A DNA stretch of 64,000 nt from Streptococcus mitis (GCF_000722695.1 NZ_JPFU01000012.1:217353-281352); one strand, 5' to 3'; numbered from the stretch's first letter, positions 1-9,651 are shown. Notes: generated by a model from the letters alone, not told the origin. Translations and numbers: made by a program.

Positions 1-349
1 CTAATTGGCGCCCATAGGCATTGCGCTCAACTACTATATCCATAGTTCCTAGATGACTCTCTTCTTGAGAAGTGATTTCCTTAGCCAGCAAAATTAAGCC
101 CGCACAGGTTCCAAAGGCTGGTAAACCAGAGAGAATGGCTTCTCGAATGGGGATCAGCATGTCCTGGTCTCGTAAGAGCTTGCCCATGGTTGTAGACTCA
201 CCACCAGGCAAAATCAAACCAGACAAGTCACTCTGATGTTGATGAAAATCCTCTAAATTTCTGATTTCAACACTCTCAACACCTAATTTATCTAGTACTT
301 TTTCATGTTCTGCAAAGGCACCTTGCAAGGCCAATATTCCGACTTTCAT
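1..349 (-). CDS. pdxT: Pyridoxal 5'-phosphate synthase glutaminase subunit PdxT (3' end outside window)
   Basis: This is the glutaminase subunit of the two-protein PLP synthase. It hydrolyses glutamine and passes ammonia to PdxS in the cytoplasm. The frame opens with [16 protein letters not shown], has the PGGEST turn, and the nucleophile Cys in the GTCAGLI elbow. It runs on to VERNAYGRQ, a typical PdxT segment. Only about 116 of the usual ~190 residues are present because the window edge cuts the gene, and the His/Glu end of the triad is missing for that reason. The ATG at 349-347 directly abuts the pdxS stop (350-352), so the two are surely co-transcribed and probably translationally coupled. 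Confidence 0.93.
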   Translation of the reverse strand, partial: MKVGILALQGAFAEHEKVLDKLGVESVEIRNLEDFHQHQSDLSGLILPGGESTTMGKLLRDQDMLIPIREAILSGLPAFGTCAGLILLAKEITSQEESHLGTMDIVVERNAYGRQL

Positions 350-1225
350 CTATTTTCCTCGCTCTGCCATGAGAATTTGGATTTCATTTTCATTGATACC
401 AACCATAGCTTCTCCTAAATCTTCAGAGATTTGAGCTAGGATTTGAGGATTACGGAAGTTAGTCACAGCCTTAACAATAGCACTCGCTCGTTTAACAGGA
501 TCTCCTGATTTGAAAATACCTGAACCGACAAATACACCTTCTGCCCCTAATTGCATCATCAACGCAGCATCTGCTGGCGTTGCAACACCTCCAGCCGCAA
601 AGTTTACAACTGGCAATTTTCCATGCTCATGGACATATTGAACCAATTCTACAGGGACTTGCAAGTCCTTGGCAGCAACATAAAGTTCGTCCTCACGTAG
701 GTTTTGAATGCGGCGAATTTCCTGATTCATCATACGCATATGGCGAACAGCTTGGACAATATCCCCTGTCCCTGGTTCTCCTTTTGTACGAATCATGGAA
801 GCACCTTCAGCGATACGACGTAAGGCTTCACCCAAGTCCTTGGCACCACAAACAAAAGGAACTTGAAATTCTTTTTTGTCCACATGGAAACGGTCATCAG
901 CTGGAGATAAAACTTCACTCTCATCAATATAGTCAATCTCAATAGCCTCTAAAATCTGAGCTTCAACAAAATGCCCAATTCTGACCTTAGCCATCACTGG
1001 AATGCTAACCGCTTCTTGGATTTCCTTAATCATCTTTGGATCACTCATACGAGAAACCCCACCAGCTGCACGAATATCTGCTGGAATCCGCTCCAAGGCC
1101 ATGACAGCTGCCGCACCAGCAGCTTCTGCAATACGAGCCTGTTCAGGATTTTGAACGTCCATGATAACTCCGCCCTTAAGCATCTGTGCCAAGTTTTTAT
1201 TTAATTCATATCTATTTTCAGTCAT
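350..1225 (-). CDS. pdxS: Pyridoxal 5'-phosphate synthase lyase subunit PdxS
   Basis: PdxS condenses ribose 5-phosphate, glyceraldehyde 3-phosphate and PdxT-derived ammonia into pyridoxal 5'-phosphate. It is a TIM barrel that assembles with PdxT. The sequence carries [17 protein letters not shown], the [11 protein letters not shown] strand with the catalytic lysine, and the phosphate-binding [14 protein letters not shown] and GVFVGSGIF segments near the C-terminus. I chose the ATG at 1225 (MTENRYEL, 291 residues), because a GAGGAT ribosome site sits seven bases upstream. The longer frame up to 1243 adds six unlikely residues. No clear promoter or PdxR-type operator was found in the 110 bases upstream. 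Confidence 0.96.
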   Translation of the reverse strand: MTENRYELNKNLAQMLKGGVIMDVQNPEQARIAEAAGAAAVMALERIPADIRAAGGVSRMSDPKMIKEIQEAVSIPVMAKVRIGHFVEAQILEAIEIDYIDESEVLSPADDRFHVDKKEFQVPFVCGAKDLGEALRRIAEGASMIRTKGEPGTGDIVQAVRHMRMMNQEIRRIQNLREDELYVAAKDLQVPVELVQYVHEHGKLPVVNFAAGGVATPADAALMMQLGAEGVFVGSGIFKSGDPVKRASAIVKAVTNFRNPQILAQISEDLGEAMVGINENEIQILMAERGK

Positions 1226-1332
1226 TTGTTGTATCCTCATCATTTGTATTGGTAGCTACCATTTCATTTTAAGTCAGAAAAGGATGAACCACAAGATAAA
1301 AAAATCATAATTGTATGGGTACACATTGACTT

Positions 1333-1367
1333 AAAAAACTATCTGACCTTAACTTAAGGCCAGATAG
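1333..1367 (-). terminator. Rho-independent terminator of nox
   Basis: A 13-14 bp imperfect stem (CTATCTG-type arms at 1339-1345 and 1361-1367) lies just past the nox stop. On the minus strand it is followed by a T-run (read from the A-run 1333-1338). Confidence 0.8.
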
Positions 1368-1378
1368 CTCATTTATTT

Positions 1379-2758
1379 TTATTTTTCAGCTGTAAGGGCA
1401 GCCATTGTGATGTAGTTGTATGGTTTGTTGAAGTGTGGCAAGAAGAAGAGGTCTGTCAATGCCAATTTATCAATTGTTACATGCTCTTGGATAGCAAGTG
1501 AGAACATATGGATTCCCATGCTGATTGAAATATCATGTGAAACCATTTGGGCACCAAGAATTTCACGGCTATCTTTGTCAAAGACAATCTTAATCGCTAC
1601 TTCATGGTTATCATGTTTCATGAATTCTGGTTTTTGAAGATCGTTAAAGCCAGTTTCAGTTGCATTGTAACCTGCTGCTTTCGCTTTTTCAAGTGTCAAA
1701 CCAGTTGAAACCATGTGAAGACCGTAGATAGAGATACCGTTTGAACCTTGAACACCGATTCCTTCCAATTCATGGCCACAAGCATTGTAGGCACCAACGA
1801 TACCAGTACGTACAGCGTTTGAAGCAAGAGCAATGTAGCTAGTGTCTTTACGAGCATTGTCATAAACAGTCGCACAGTCACCAACTGCAAATACACCAGG
1901 AAGTGAAGTTTCTTGTTTCTTATCTACAAGGAAGGCACCGTTGCGGAAGAGTTCAATCTTACCATCGGCAAGGGCTGTGTTTGGACGGAAACCAACTGCA
2001 AGGATAACCATATCCACATCGAAAGTTTCTTTATCAGTAATCAAGCGTTCAACTTTACCGTCACCTTCGATTGCTTTAACAGTTTGACCAAGAGCCAAAC
2101 GGATGTTGTGGTCTTCCAAGTTCTTCGCCATCATTTGTGTGAAGTCTTTGTCATAGTAACCGTTCAAGACAGTATCAACGATATCAACAAGGACAACTTC
2201 TTTTCCAAGACGTTCAAAGGCTTCAGCAAGTTCAACACCGATGTAACCACCACCAACAACGGCAATACGGTCAAGGTGTTGGCTCTTATCAGCAAGTTTA
2301 TTGATCACTTCTTCAGCATTTTGGTACAATTTCACAAATTGTACGTTTTCAAGAGTTGCTTTAAATTCGCGGTTTCCTTTAACAATTTCAACACCTTCGA
2401 TTGGTGGCAAGATTGGTGTAGAACCTGTAGCGAAAATCAATTTCTCGTATGATTCTTTGTGCTCTTTTCCTTCAACTTCTGCAGTAACTACTTTGTTATC
2501 ATAGTCAATTGAAAGAACAGGTGAGTTCATGTAAACTTTAGCACCTTTTGCTTCCAATTTTTCTTTATCAGAATAGAACAAGCCTTCAGCACCGTCAATT
2601 TGTTCACCAATCCAAAGGGCCATTCCACATCCTAGGAAAGAGATGTTAGAGTTTTGGTCAAATACAACGATCTCATTCTCATTACCAAAATTATCCAACA
2701 TGGTATTAATACATGCTGTACCAGCGTGGTTAGCACCAACTACAACGATTTTACTCAT
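1379..2758 (-). CDS. nox: H2O-forming NADH oxidase
   Basis: This FAD enzyme reduces O2 to water with NADH. It regenerates NAD+ and lowers oxygen in lactic acid bacteria. At 459 residues it is full length. It has an N-terminal FAD nucleotide-binding motif ([14 protein letters not shown]), the single redox cysteine Cys44 in [10 protein letters not shown], an NAD-binding [13 protein letters not shown] motif near residue 165, and the second FAD motif GVFAVGDC near residue 285. The C-terminal dimerisation domain is intact. The gene is monocistronic, has its own terminator, and is divergent from the apbE operon. A promoter with a cre box lies upstream at 2797-2825, so carbon catabolite control by CcpA is likely. 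Confidence 0.95.
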   Translation of the reverse strand: MSKIVVVGANHAGTACINTMLDNFGNENEIVVFDQNSNISFLGCGMALWIGEQIDGAEGLFYSDKEKLEAKGAKVYMNSPVLSIDYDNKVVTAEVEGKEHKESYEKLIFATGSTPILPPIEGVEIVKGNREFKATLENVQFVKLYQNAEEVINKLADKSQHLDRIAVVGGGYIGVELAEAFERLGKEVVLVDIVDTVLNGYYDKDFTQMMAKNLEDHNIRLALGQTVKAIEGDGKVERLITDKETFDVDMVILAVGFRPNTALADGKIELFRNGAFLVDKKQETSLPGVFAVGDCATVYDNARKDTSYIALASNAVRTGIVGAYNACGHELEGIGVQGSNGISIYGLHMVSTGLTLEKAKAAGYNATETGFNDLQKPEFMKHDNHEVAIKIVFDKDSREILGAQMVSHDISISMGIHMFSLAIQEHVTIDKLALTDLFFLPHFNKPYNYITMAALTAEK

Positions 2759-2796
2759 AGAAAAATTCCTACCTTCAATTTTAAATTTACCCTTCT

Positions 2797-2825
2797 AGTA
2801 TAACATTTACTGTTAGCGTTTACAA
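2797..2825 (-). promoter_or_regulatory. nox promoter with overlapping cre (CcpA) box
   Basis: On the minus strand the -35 is TTGTAA (2825-2820) and the -10 is TATACT (2802-2797), 17 bp apart. The bases TGTAAACGCTAACA (2824-2811) match the cre consensus TGNAANCGNWNNCA at every defined position and overlap the -35. CcpA binding here would be expected to block RNA polymerase. The match is seen in the sequence. Regulation is inferred. Confidence 0.7.
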
Positions 2826-2933
2826 GAGTTTAACTAATTTTCCCGATTTTTTTGTAAAAAATTGTAAACAATCTGTATCTTAACACGGATTCTTCCAATT
2901 TTTCTTCATTCCGTGAGCATATTTCTTGACATC

Positions 2934-2976
2934 TTTACAAATTTTATTTGTGAAAACGCTGACTTTATGGTATGCT
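2934..2976 (+). promoter_or_regulatory. apbE operon promoter with cre box and inverted repeat
   Basis: The -35 is TTGTGA (2948-2953) and the -10 is TATGCT (2971-2976), 17 bp apart. The spacer holds TGAAAACGCTGACT (2951-2964), a full match to the relaxed cre consensus. A near-perfect 9-bp inverted repeat (TTTACAAAT / ATTTGTGAA, 2934-2955) overlaps the -35 and could be a second operator, for example for a redox or stress repressor. The transcript would reach apbE after about 85 bases. Confidence 0.6.
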
Positions 2977-3065
2977 AGTATCATGGAAAGAAAATGTAAG
3001 GGATTAAATTTAATATTAATTCACTATGTTTTACCTTCTTTTCATAAGAGAAAGGAGTTGATAGC

Positions 3066-3989
3066 TTGCCTCTTAGTTCACATTCCGAACGGCTAATGGG
3101 GACTACTATCACTATTTCATTAGTAGATGAGCAAGCCGATATCTTGCTTCAAAAATCCTTTGATTTACTCAGAGAGCTAGAATACCGCTTCAATGCCAAT
3201 AGCCAAGAATCTGAGTTGATGGAAATCAATCATCAAGCTGGAATAGCCCCCGTCAAGGTTCATCCGGATCTGTTTGAGCTGATTTCACTTGGTTTAGAGC
3301 ATAGCCTAGCGCCCTCTAGTCATCTCAACATCAGCATTGGTCCCTTGATTCAAACCTGGCGTATCGGTTTTTCAGATGCCAAAGTTGCACAACCTCAAGA
3401 AATTAAAGAGGTGCTCCCTTTAATCAATCCTCATTATATCGAGTTAGAATCTACTACTTCCACTGTGTTCTTGAAACAGAAAGGAATGAAGATCGATCTT
3501 GGTTGTTTAGCCAAGGGGTATAGTGCGGATAAGGTTGCCCAATTTCTTAGAGAAGAGGGAGTGACATCTGCCTTGATCAATCTGGGAGGGAATATCCTGA
3601 CCATTGGAAAAAATCAGGCAAGAGGGAATCAAGCTTGGCAAATAGGGATTCAAGACCCAGCCAATCCGAGGGGTAATCATTTAATGACTATCCCTGTTGT
3701 CAATCAATCTGTCGTGACTTCGGGCATTTATGAACGTCACCTGACAGTTGATGGAAAAGATTACCATCATATTTTTGACAGTCAAACAGGATATCCTATT
3801 GAAACGGAACTAGCTAGTCTGACAATCATCTCTGATAAATCAGTCGATGGTGAAATATGGACAACTCGTCTATTTGGAGAAAGACCCGCTTCTATCCTTT
3901 GGCAAGTCGAAAGTTTGGAGGGCATAGAAGCCATCCTCATCGATAAGGAAGGTCACCTAAGCTGTTCTTCAGGAATTCCTACTCTATAG
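3066..3989 (+). CDS. apbE: ApbE-family FAD:protein FMN transferase, cytoplasmic form
   Basis: ApbE enzymes transfer FMN from FAD to a Ser/Thr of target proteins through a phosphoester bond. The family blocks are present: DLGCLAKGYSADKV, LINLGGNILTIG, SVVTSGIYERH, HIFDSQTGYPIE and the late VDGEIWTTRLFG. The 307-residue protein has no signal peptide or lipobox, unlike the classical exported ApbE lipoproteins, so it should act in the cytoplasm. The start is TTG at 3066, preceded by AAAGGAG eight bases upstream. An ATG at 3096 is an alternative. It is the first gene of a three-gene operon with two flavin reductases, and the last of these carries two ApbE target motifs at its C-terminus, which is strong contextual support for a matched enzyme-substrate pair. 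Confidence 0.88.
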   Translation: MPLSSHSERLMGTTITISLVDEQADILLQKSFDLLRELEYRFNANSQESELMEINHQAGIAPVKVHPDLFELISLGLEHSLAPSSHLNISIGPLIQTWRIGFSDAKVAQPQEIKEVLPLINPHYIELESTTSTVFLKQKGMKIDLGCLAKGYSADKVAQFLREEGVTSALINLGGNILTIGKNQARGNQAWQIGIQDPANPRGNHLMTIPVVNQSVVTSGIYERHLTVDGKDYHHIFDSQTGYPIETELASLTIISDKSVDGEIWTTRLFGERPASILWQVESLEGIEAILIDKEGHLSCSSGIPTL

Positions 3990-4048
3990 AAACAGATGTT
4001 TCAATGGAGTTTTAAAATCGTATTATGTAAAAAGAGAAAGGAAATCTC

Positions 4049-4654
4049 ATGTTAAAACTTATTGCTATTGTTGGAACAAATTCAAAACGTTCTACAAACC
4101 GTCAATTGCTTCAATACATGCAAAAACACTTTGCTGAAAAAGCTGAAATTGAACTTGTTGAAATTAAAGACATTCCTGTCTTCAATAAACCAGCTGACAA
4201 GCAAGTACCTGCTGAAATTCTAGAAATCGCTACTAAAATTGAAGAGGCAGATGGTGTTATTATCGGTACTCCTGAGTATGATCACTCTATCCCAGCTGTT
4301 TTGATGAGCGCTCTTGCTTGGTTGTCTTATGGTATCTATCCACTTTTGAACAAACCAATCATGATTACAGGTGCTTCTTACGGCACACTTGGTTCATCAC
4401 GCGCCCAATTACAACTTCGTCAAATCTTAAACGCACCAGAAATTAAAGCAAGTGTCCTTCCAGATGAATTCTTGCTTTCACATTCTCTTCAAGCCTTCAC
4501 CCCAAGTGGAGACCTAGTGGATCTTGATGTTATCAAAAAACTGGATGCTACTTTTGACGACTTCCGTATCTTTGTAAAAATTACTGAAAAATTACGTAAC
4601 GCACAAGAACTACTTCGCAAAGATGCTGAAGACTTTGACTGGGAAAATTTGTAA
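4049..4654 (+). CDS. NAD(P)H-dependent FMN reductase (flavodoxin-like fold)
   Basis: This 201-residue protein has the NADPH-dependent FMN reductase fold: an N-terminal phosphate-binding loop (VGTNSKRSTNRQLLQYM), the IIGTPEYDHSIPAVLMSAL segment that holds the flavin ring, and ITGASYGTLGSSRAQ, which lines the active site. It probably reduces free or bound flavin, quinones or azo compounds with NAD(P)H in the cytosol. It follows apbE by about 60 bases and precedes a longer paralogue by 18 bases. The two paralogues align along their first ~185 residues, so they may form a heterodimer or pass electrons to each other. The physiological acceptor cannot be told from sequence. Confidence 0.88.
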   Translation: MLKLIAIVGTNSKRSTNRQLLQYMQKHFAEKAEIELVEIKDIPVFNKPADKQVPAEILEIATKIEEADGVIIGTPEYDHSIPAVLMSALAWLSYGIYPLLNKPIMITGASYGTLGSSRAQLQLRQILNAPEIKASVLPDEFLLSHSLQAFTPSGDLVDLDVIKKLDATFDDFRIFVKITEKLRNAQELLRKDAEDFDWENL

Positions 4655-4672
4655 GATAGGAGACCAAAAAGA

Positions 4673-5917
4673 ATGAAATTTGTTGGACTTGTAGGATCAA
4701 ACTACGATCAATCATATAACCGTAAACTCTTGGAATTCATCCGTCGTCACTTCAAACTTAAATTTGAATTAGAAGTTCTTGAAATTGACGAAGTTCCAAT
4801 GTTTAACCAAGACGAAAAATGGGACGAAAGTTTCCAATTACGTTATTTATATAACAAAATTACTCGTGCTGATGGTGTTATCATCGCTACTCCTGAGCAC
4901 AACCACACAATCTCAGCTTCCCTAAAATCTGTTCTTGAATGGCTTTCATACGAAGTTCATCCATTTGAAAACAAACCAGTCATGATTGTGGGAGCATCTT
5001 ACTACGACCAAGGTACTTCTCGTGCCCAAGTTCACCTTCGTAAGATTCTTGACGCTCCAGGTGTCAATGCCTACACACTTCCTGGAAACGAATTCCTTCT
5101 TGGTAAAGCTAAGGAAGCCTTTGATGTTGATGGGAATATTACAAATGACGGAACAGTTAAATTCCTCGAAACTTGCTTGGATAATTTTGTAAAATATGTA
5201 GGAGTTGTTTCAAAATTGAAAAAACCAAAACCAATTGAACCAGAAGATTTGGATTGTGGCAGACCAATTGCTACCACAATCACAGAAGTTGATCCCGATG
5301 ATCCAGAATGGGTTGAAAAAGTTGCTGAAATTACTGGTGCGGTTTCAGGTGATACCTATGTCAAACTAGATCATGGTATCTTAACTGTTAACCAAATCGA
5401 TATGTTCTTGAAAGCAATGCCATTTGAGTTGACCTATGCAGATGATAACAACCAATTCTTATACTACAATAATGTTCACCAAGATCCAAACACCATGTTT
5501 GCTAAACGTGTACCATCTCAATCTGGTAACCGTCTCTCAACTGTCCATAACTCACTTCCCGGTGGACGTATGAAAAATGTTGAATGGGTTGTCGGTGTAC
5601 TGCGTAATGGTGATCAAGAATATGTTCGTACAATCGTTCCTGGCTCTCCTGCAGGGGTTATCAATACTCACAACTATCAAGCTATGTACTATCCTGATGG
5701 ATCATACGCTGGTATCAATGAAATAGTCTTCAACTTCCAACCATGGCTTGATTGGTACCTCAATACAACTGGTCAACGTCTAGTTGGTGGAAATGCTGCA
5801 GCTCCTACTGGCGGACATGGTCACGGTGATGCAGATGCTACATCTGGAGCTTCTGATGCAGGTGATGCTGGAGGCCACGGTGGTGGTGCAGACGCTACAT
5901 CTGGAGCAAGTAACTAA
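4673..5917 (+). CDS. FMN reductase - PAS-like domain - tandem flavinylation tail
   Basis: This is a fusion of 414 residues. Residues 1 to about 185 are an NAD(P)H:FMN reductase domain paralogous to the preceding gene (VGSNYDQSYNRKLLEF, IIATPEHNHTISASLKS, VGASYYDQGTSRAQ). Residues about 225-375 resemble a PAS domain of the DUF438/PAS_10 type (MPFELTYADDNNQFLYYNN, LSTVHNSLPGG). The Gly/His/Asp/Ala-rich tail holds two copies of DATSGAS, at 388-394 and 407-413, spaced 19 residues apart. This fits the ApbE target motif Dxx(S/T)GA(S/T), whose last Ser/Thr receives FMN. The protein may therefore carry two covalent FMNs in the cytosol, attached by the ApbE encoded two genes upstream. The domain reading is by eye. 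The flavinylation is inferred from motif and context. Confidence 0.8.
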   Translation: MKFVGLVGSNYDQSYNRKLLEFIRRHFKLKFELEVLEIDEVPMFNQDEKWDESFQLRYLYNKITRADGVIIATPEHNHTISASLKSVLEWLSYEVHPFENKPVMIVGASYYDQGTSRAQVHLRKILDAPGVNAYTLPGNEFLLGKAKEAFDVDGNITNDGTVKFLETCLDNFVKYVGVVSKLKKPKPIEPEDLDCGRPIATTITEVDPDDPEWVEKVAEITGAVSGDTYVKLDHGILTVNQIDMFLKAMPFELTYADDNNQFLYYNNVHQDPNTMFAKRVPSQSGNRLSTVHNSLPGGRMKNVEWVVGVLRNGDQEYVRTIVPGSPAGVINTHNYQAMYYPDGSYAGINEIVFNFQPWLDWYLNTTGQRLVGGNAAAPTGGHGHGDADATSGASDAGDAGGHGGGADATSGASN

Positions 5918-5927
5918 TAATAGTTTT

Positions 5928-5951
5928 AGGAACCAAATTGGTTCCTTTTTT
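5928..5951 (+). terminator. Terminator of the apbE-flavin reductase operon
   Basis: A perfect 9-bp stem (AGGAACCAA / TTGGTTCCT) is followed by six Ts on the plus strand, 10 bases after the last stop. Confidence 0.85.
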
Positions 5952-5954
5952 AGC

Positions 5955-5990
5955 AAAAAAAGACTAGCAAACACAAACTGCTAGTCTTTT
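5955..5990 (-). terminator. Terminator of the glyQS-DUF896 operon
   Basis: The stem AAAGACTAGCA / TGCTAGTCTTT has an A-run on its left side (a T-run on the minus strand). It lies about 40 bases beyond the DUF896 stop. Confidence 0.8.
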
Positions 5991-6031
5991 GGTATTATTT
6001 TATCTATCTTTGTTAAAAGAAAGAATATTTA

Positions 6032-6289
6032 TTATGAATTTGGATCATCGAGACTACGGCCATGTAAACCTTTTTCACGTTGGACTTGACGTAGTTTCTC
6101 TGGTGTAACATCGTTTCCTTCTTCGTCCACAATTTTGATCCCTTCGATGTGGTGACGAACAGTGCGACGATAACCTTCGATGTACTCCTCACGTAGTTTG
6201 GCTTGTTCAACTTTTTCTTCTGGTGTCAAGCCTTCTGTTTTTTTCTTTTTGGCAAGCTCGTTAATACGATCAATTTTTTTAGGATCCAT
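6032..6289 (-). CDS. DUF896 (YnzC-family) small protein
   Basis: An 85-residue, highly charged protein beginning [20 protein letters not shown] and ending near [14 protein letters not shown], which is the DUF896/YnzC signature. YnzC-like proteins are small helical-hairpin proteins. The function is unknown; a Bacillus member lies near the SOS gene yneA, but that does not transfer here. It follows glyS by about 40 bases without a visible terminator, so it is the last gene of the glycyl-tRNA synthetase operon and would share the glycine T-box control. The ATG at 6289 has a good ribosome site (GGAGAG). Confidence 0.9.
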   Translation of the reverse strand: MDPKKIDRINELAKKKKTEGLTPEEKVEQAKLREEYIEGYRRTVRHHIEGIKIVDEEGNDVTPEKLRQVQREKGLHGRSLDDPNS

Positions 6290-6331
6290 GTTTCTCTCCT
6301 TTATAATAAGATTTAATCCGTTTAACAGATT

Positions 6332-8368
6332 TTATTTGGTATTGATTTGGTTAAAACGAGCAAGTTTGGCTGCTTTTTTAGTTAAATGAGACAAGATTGC
6401 CAAACGATTTTGACGGACTGCCTCGTCTTCAGCCATAACCATGGTATTCTCAAAGAATGCATCAATGACTGGGCTAAGAGCAAAGAGCTGTTTCAATTGC
6501 TGACTGGCAGTCCCTGACAAAACGAGTGATTCTACTGCTTCTGCCAAGGCTTTCTCTTCTTCATTCTCAAAGAGAGCTGAATCAACTGTAGCTACTCCTT
6601 CTGCCTTCTCAGCCAAGTTAAAGGCACGAGAAAGTGATTCAACAGATGGTTTGAAATCTTCTTCCTTACTTGCTTCTACGAGAGCACTTGCTGCTTCCAA
6701 CATATCTGCCACAACAAAGTTCGAACTTGCAAGTACTGCTTCCTTAATATCTTTTGGAGTAGAGCCCATCATCTTATCAACACGAGCCTTGATAAAGTCC
6801 ATAACCTCTGTCTTATTTTCATAAGTTAAGCTGTCAAATTTCAAAGCATAAAGGCTATCAATCAACTCATCCATAGCAATGTGCCAACCAAAGGCATCCA
6901 AGATACGAACCACACCTTGCGTCGCGCGACGAAGGGCATACGGGTCATTAGAACCTGATGGAATCAAGCCTACTGAGAAGAAACTCAAAATCGTATCTAA
7001 TTTGTCTGCAATAGCAAGCACTGCACCGACCTTACTCTCTGGAAGTTCTCCTTCAGCTGATGTAGGCATGTAGTGTTCACGAATAGCAGCTGCTACCGCT
7101 GGAGTTTCCCCAGCAAGAAGGGCATATTTTTCACCCATAATTCCTTGGAGCTCGTCAAATTCACCAACCATCCCAGTCAACAAGTCAAACTTGTAAATGG
7201 CTGCTGCACGGGCTAGGTCAATCGTTTCATCCGCTGACAAGCCTGCTTTTTCTGCCAAGAGAATAGCAATCTGACCAGTACGAATCATGTGTTCACGAAG
7301 GGAACCAATCTTCTCATGGAAGGTTACATTGTTTAATTTTTCAACAAGGTCAGAAATAACCAATTTTTGGTCTTCACGCCAGAAGAATTCTCCGTCTTCT
7401 AAGCGAGCGACCAAGACTTTTTCATTTCCTTTGATAACATTTTCCAAATGCTCTGCGTTTCCATTACGAACAGAAATGAAGTTTGGCAAGAGTTTACCAT
7501 CTTGATCACGGACAACAAAATAACGTTGGTGTTCCTTCATCGAAGTCACCAAGACTTCTTCTGGAACGTCAAGGTATTTGGAATCAAAACTTCCCATAAA
7601 GGCAGTTGGGTATTCAACCAAGTTCAAGACTTCATTCAGCAAATCAGCATCAATCTCGATGCGTACACAATGTTCAACTTCGATTGCTTTGATTTGGTCA
7701 ACAATCATTTGCTCACGTTCACGAGGATCCGCTATTACAAACTGCTTACGAAGATCTTCTTCATAGCTCAATGCTGACTGAATCTTAGTTTCTTGTCCCA
7801 AGAAACGATGACCACGGCTCACACGCCCCCCCTTGATATCAAGGAAATCCAAGTCAAATTCTTCTTCATCTAAAAGAACAGTCAAAGTGTGAACAGGACG
7901 AATGTATTCAAAACTATTTCCAGCCCAGTGCATGCTGACTGGGAAAGTCAGTGACTTCAAGACATCTACAACACCAGGAACAATAACTTCAACTACTTGT
8001 CCAACTTCTTCCTTAGTGACATAGACATATTCTTCACCCTTGATTTCACGAAATTCGATATCTTCAACCGTCAAGCCTTTTCCACGGACAAATCCTTGAG
8101 CTGCTTTGGTGAAGTTCCCATCACTATCCAAGGCAATTTTCTTTGCTGGACCCTTGAAATCTTCTGTCAAATCAGACTGCTTGTCTGCCAAACCAGTAAC
8201 TCGAACAGCCAAACGACGTGGTGTTGAGAAGGTTTGAATGGTTTCAAAAGACAGGCGGTTTTCCTTGAGGAAGACTGCCATTTTTTCACCTAATTGTTTT
8301 TCACTTGGTGTGACAACATAGGCTGGTAATTCTTCAAGACCGAGTTCTACTAATAAGTTTTTTGTCAT
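6332..8368 (-). CDS. glyS: Glycyl-tRNA synthetase beta subunit
   Basis: This is the large subunit of the bacterial alpha2beta2 glycyl-tRNA synthetase, needed for tRNA binding. It opens with [19 protein letters not shown], the typical GlyS start. It contains the [12 protein letters not shown] and [14 protein letters not shown] blocks, and the HD-like and anticodon-binding parts follow towards the C-terminus ([43 protein letters not shown]). At 678 residues it is full length. It lies downstream of glyQ, but the two are separated by 365 bases containing a BOX repeat, which is unusual for subunits made in a fixed ratio. Confidence 0.97.
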   Translation of the reverse strand: MTKNLLVELGLEELPAYVVTPSEKQLGEKMAVFLKENRLSFETIQTFSTPRRLAVRVTGLADKQSDLTEDFKGPAKKIALDSDGNFTKAAQGFVRGKGLTVEDIEFREIKGEEYVYVTKEEVGQVVEVIVPGVVDVLKSLTFPVSMHWAGNSFEYIRPVHTLTVLLDEEEFDLDFLDIKGGRVSRGHRFLGQETKIQSALSYEEDLRKQFVIADPREREQMIVDQIKAIEVEHCVRIEIDADLLNEVLNLVEYPTAFMGSFDSKYLDVPEEVLVTSMKEHQRYFVVRDQDGKLLPNFISVRNGNAEHLENVIKGNEKVLVARLEDGEFFWREDQKLVISDLVEKLNNVTFHEKIGSLREHMIRTGQIAILLAEKAGLSADETIDLARAAAIYKFDLLTGMVGEFDELQGIMGEKYALLAGETPAVAAAIREHYMPTSAEGELPESKVGAVLAIADKLDTILSFFSVGLIPSGSNDPYALRRATQGVVRILDAFGWHIAMDELIDSLYALKFDSLTYENKTEVMDFIKARVDKMMGSTPKDIKEAVLASSNFVVADMLEAASALVEASKEEDFKPSVESLSRAFNLAEKAEGVATVDSALFENEEEKALAEAVESLVLSGTASQQLKQLFALSPVIDAFFENTMVMAEDEAVRQNRLAILSHLTKKAAKLARFNQINTK

Positions 8369-8529
8369 GTTTTTTCCTTTACATTTTCTTCAATCTTTTT
8401 TGATATGCACCTTAGGTACTGGGGACGTCGCTAACTAACTTTGTGAGTCTGTATGGAAATCCAATGCTAAATTGATCAAGATTTCCAACAGTCTCATCAA
8501 AGTGGATTTAGCTGACTGATTTTTGAACC

Positions 8530-8637
8530 TAATACTCAATGAAAATCAAAGAGCAAACTAGGAAGCTAGCCGTAGGCTGTACTTGAGTACGACAAGGTTA
8601 AGCTGACGTGGTTTGAATTTGATTTTCGAAGAGTATA
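8530..8637 (-). repeat. BOX element (boxA-boxC type) between glyQ and glyS
   Basis: The left end reads as boxC (ACTCAATGAAAATCAAAGAG, 8533-8552) and the right end as inverted boxA (GATTTTCGAAGAGTAT). There is no boxB module. The flanks continue the palindrome: GATTTTTGAACC before it and GGTTTCAAAAATC after it. Further out, TGATATGCACC (near 8382) pairs with GGTGCATATC (near 8670). The whole 365-base gap can therefore fold as one long hairpin inside the glyQ-glyS message. I see no open gene in the gap. Confidence 0.85.
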
Positions 8638-8733
8638 AGGTTTCAAAAATCCCCACATAAAAGTACAGCGGTGCATATCCCTCTAGCAAGTCTTCGACTT
8701 GCCTCTAACGATTTTAGAGCACAGTATTACTCA

Positions 8734-9651
8734 CTATTCTGCGTCTTCTGCTAAGAGTTTAGCTCGTGTTGCTTCATCCAAAAGTGGGTAGCCTAGGCGT
8801 TTTCGTTCTGCGATAAAGGTTTTGGCTACGACACGGGCCAAGTTACGGATACGAGCAATATAGCCTGCACGCTCTGTTACAGATACAGCACCACGCGCGT
8901 CAAGCAGGTTAAAGGTGTGTGAACATTTGAGAACATAGTCATAGGCAGGGTGAACCAAGCCTTCTTCCAAAGCACGACCAGCTTCTTTTTCAAACTTATC
9001 AAAGTTTTCAAGCAACATTTCTTGGTCCGAAATTTCAAATGAATATTTTGAGTGCTCGTACTCAGGCTGGATAAAGATTTCTCCGTATTTTACACCATCG
9101 GTCCACTCGATATCATAGACAGAATCAACTTCTTGAATGTAAGAAGCCAAACGCTCCAAACCATAGGTCACTTCCGCAGTCACAGGGCCAGTTGCCAATC
9201 CACCAACTTGTTGGAAATAAGTGAATTGAGTAATTTCCATCCCATCAAGCCAAACTTCCCAACCAAGACCAGCCGAACCAGTAGATGGATTTTCCCAGTT
9301 GTCCTCAACAAAACGAATATCGTGTTCCAAAGGATTGATTCCTAATTTTTCTAAAGACTCAAGGTAAAGTTCTTGGATATTTGATGGAGAAGGTTTCATA
9401 ACCACTTGGAATTGGTGGTGTTGGTAAAGACGGTTAGGGTTTTCCCCATAACGACCATCAGCAGGACGACGTGATGGTTCTACATAAGCCGCATTCCATG
9501 GCTCAGGTCCGATAGCACGAAGGAAAGTGTAAGGACTCATTGTTCCCGCACCTTTTTCGTTGTCATAAGCCTGCATAAGCATACAACCTTGGTCATTCCA
9601 AAATTGTTGCAAAGTAAGGATGATTTCCTGGAAAGTCAATTTTTTAGACAT
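8734..9651 (-). CDS. glyQ: Glycyl-tRNA synthetase alpha subunit
   Basis: The catalytic subunit of the heterotetrameric glycyl-tRNA synthetase forms glycyl-adenylate and charges tRNA-Gly with GlyS. It has the class II core: [27 protein letters not shown], motif 2-like [18 protein letters not shown] with the conserved arginine, and the [14 protein letters not shown] strand. At 305 residues it is complete. The ATG at 9651 is preceded by AAGGAGT. A second copy of this start region (ribosome site, ATG and six codons) lies 174 bases upstream at 9803-9838. Confidence 0.97.
   Translation of the reverse strand: MSKKLTFQEIILTLQQFWNDQGCMLMQAYDNEKGAGTMSPYTFLRAIGPEPWNAAYVEPSRRPADGRYGENPNRLYQHHQFQVVMKPSPSNIQELYLESLEKLGINPLEHDIRFVEDNWENPSTGSAGLGWEVWLDGMEITQFTYFQQVGGLATGPVTAEVTYGLERLASYIQEVDSVYDIEWTDGVKYGEIFIQPEYEHSKYSFEISDQEMLLENFDKFEKEAGRALEEGLVHPAYDYVLKCSHTFNLLDARGAVSVTERAGYIARIRNLARVVAKTFIAERKRLGYPLLDEATRAKLLAEDAE

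Noticed and set aside
1913..2452. Plus-strand 179-codon frame opposite nox
   Set aside because: Antisense to a well-conserved enzyme, no ribosome site or domain.
5780..5984. Frames on both strands over the Gly/His tail of the PAS-fusion reductase
   Set aside because: Shadows of the repeat-bearing tail. They lack starts and families.
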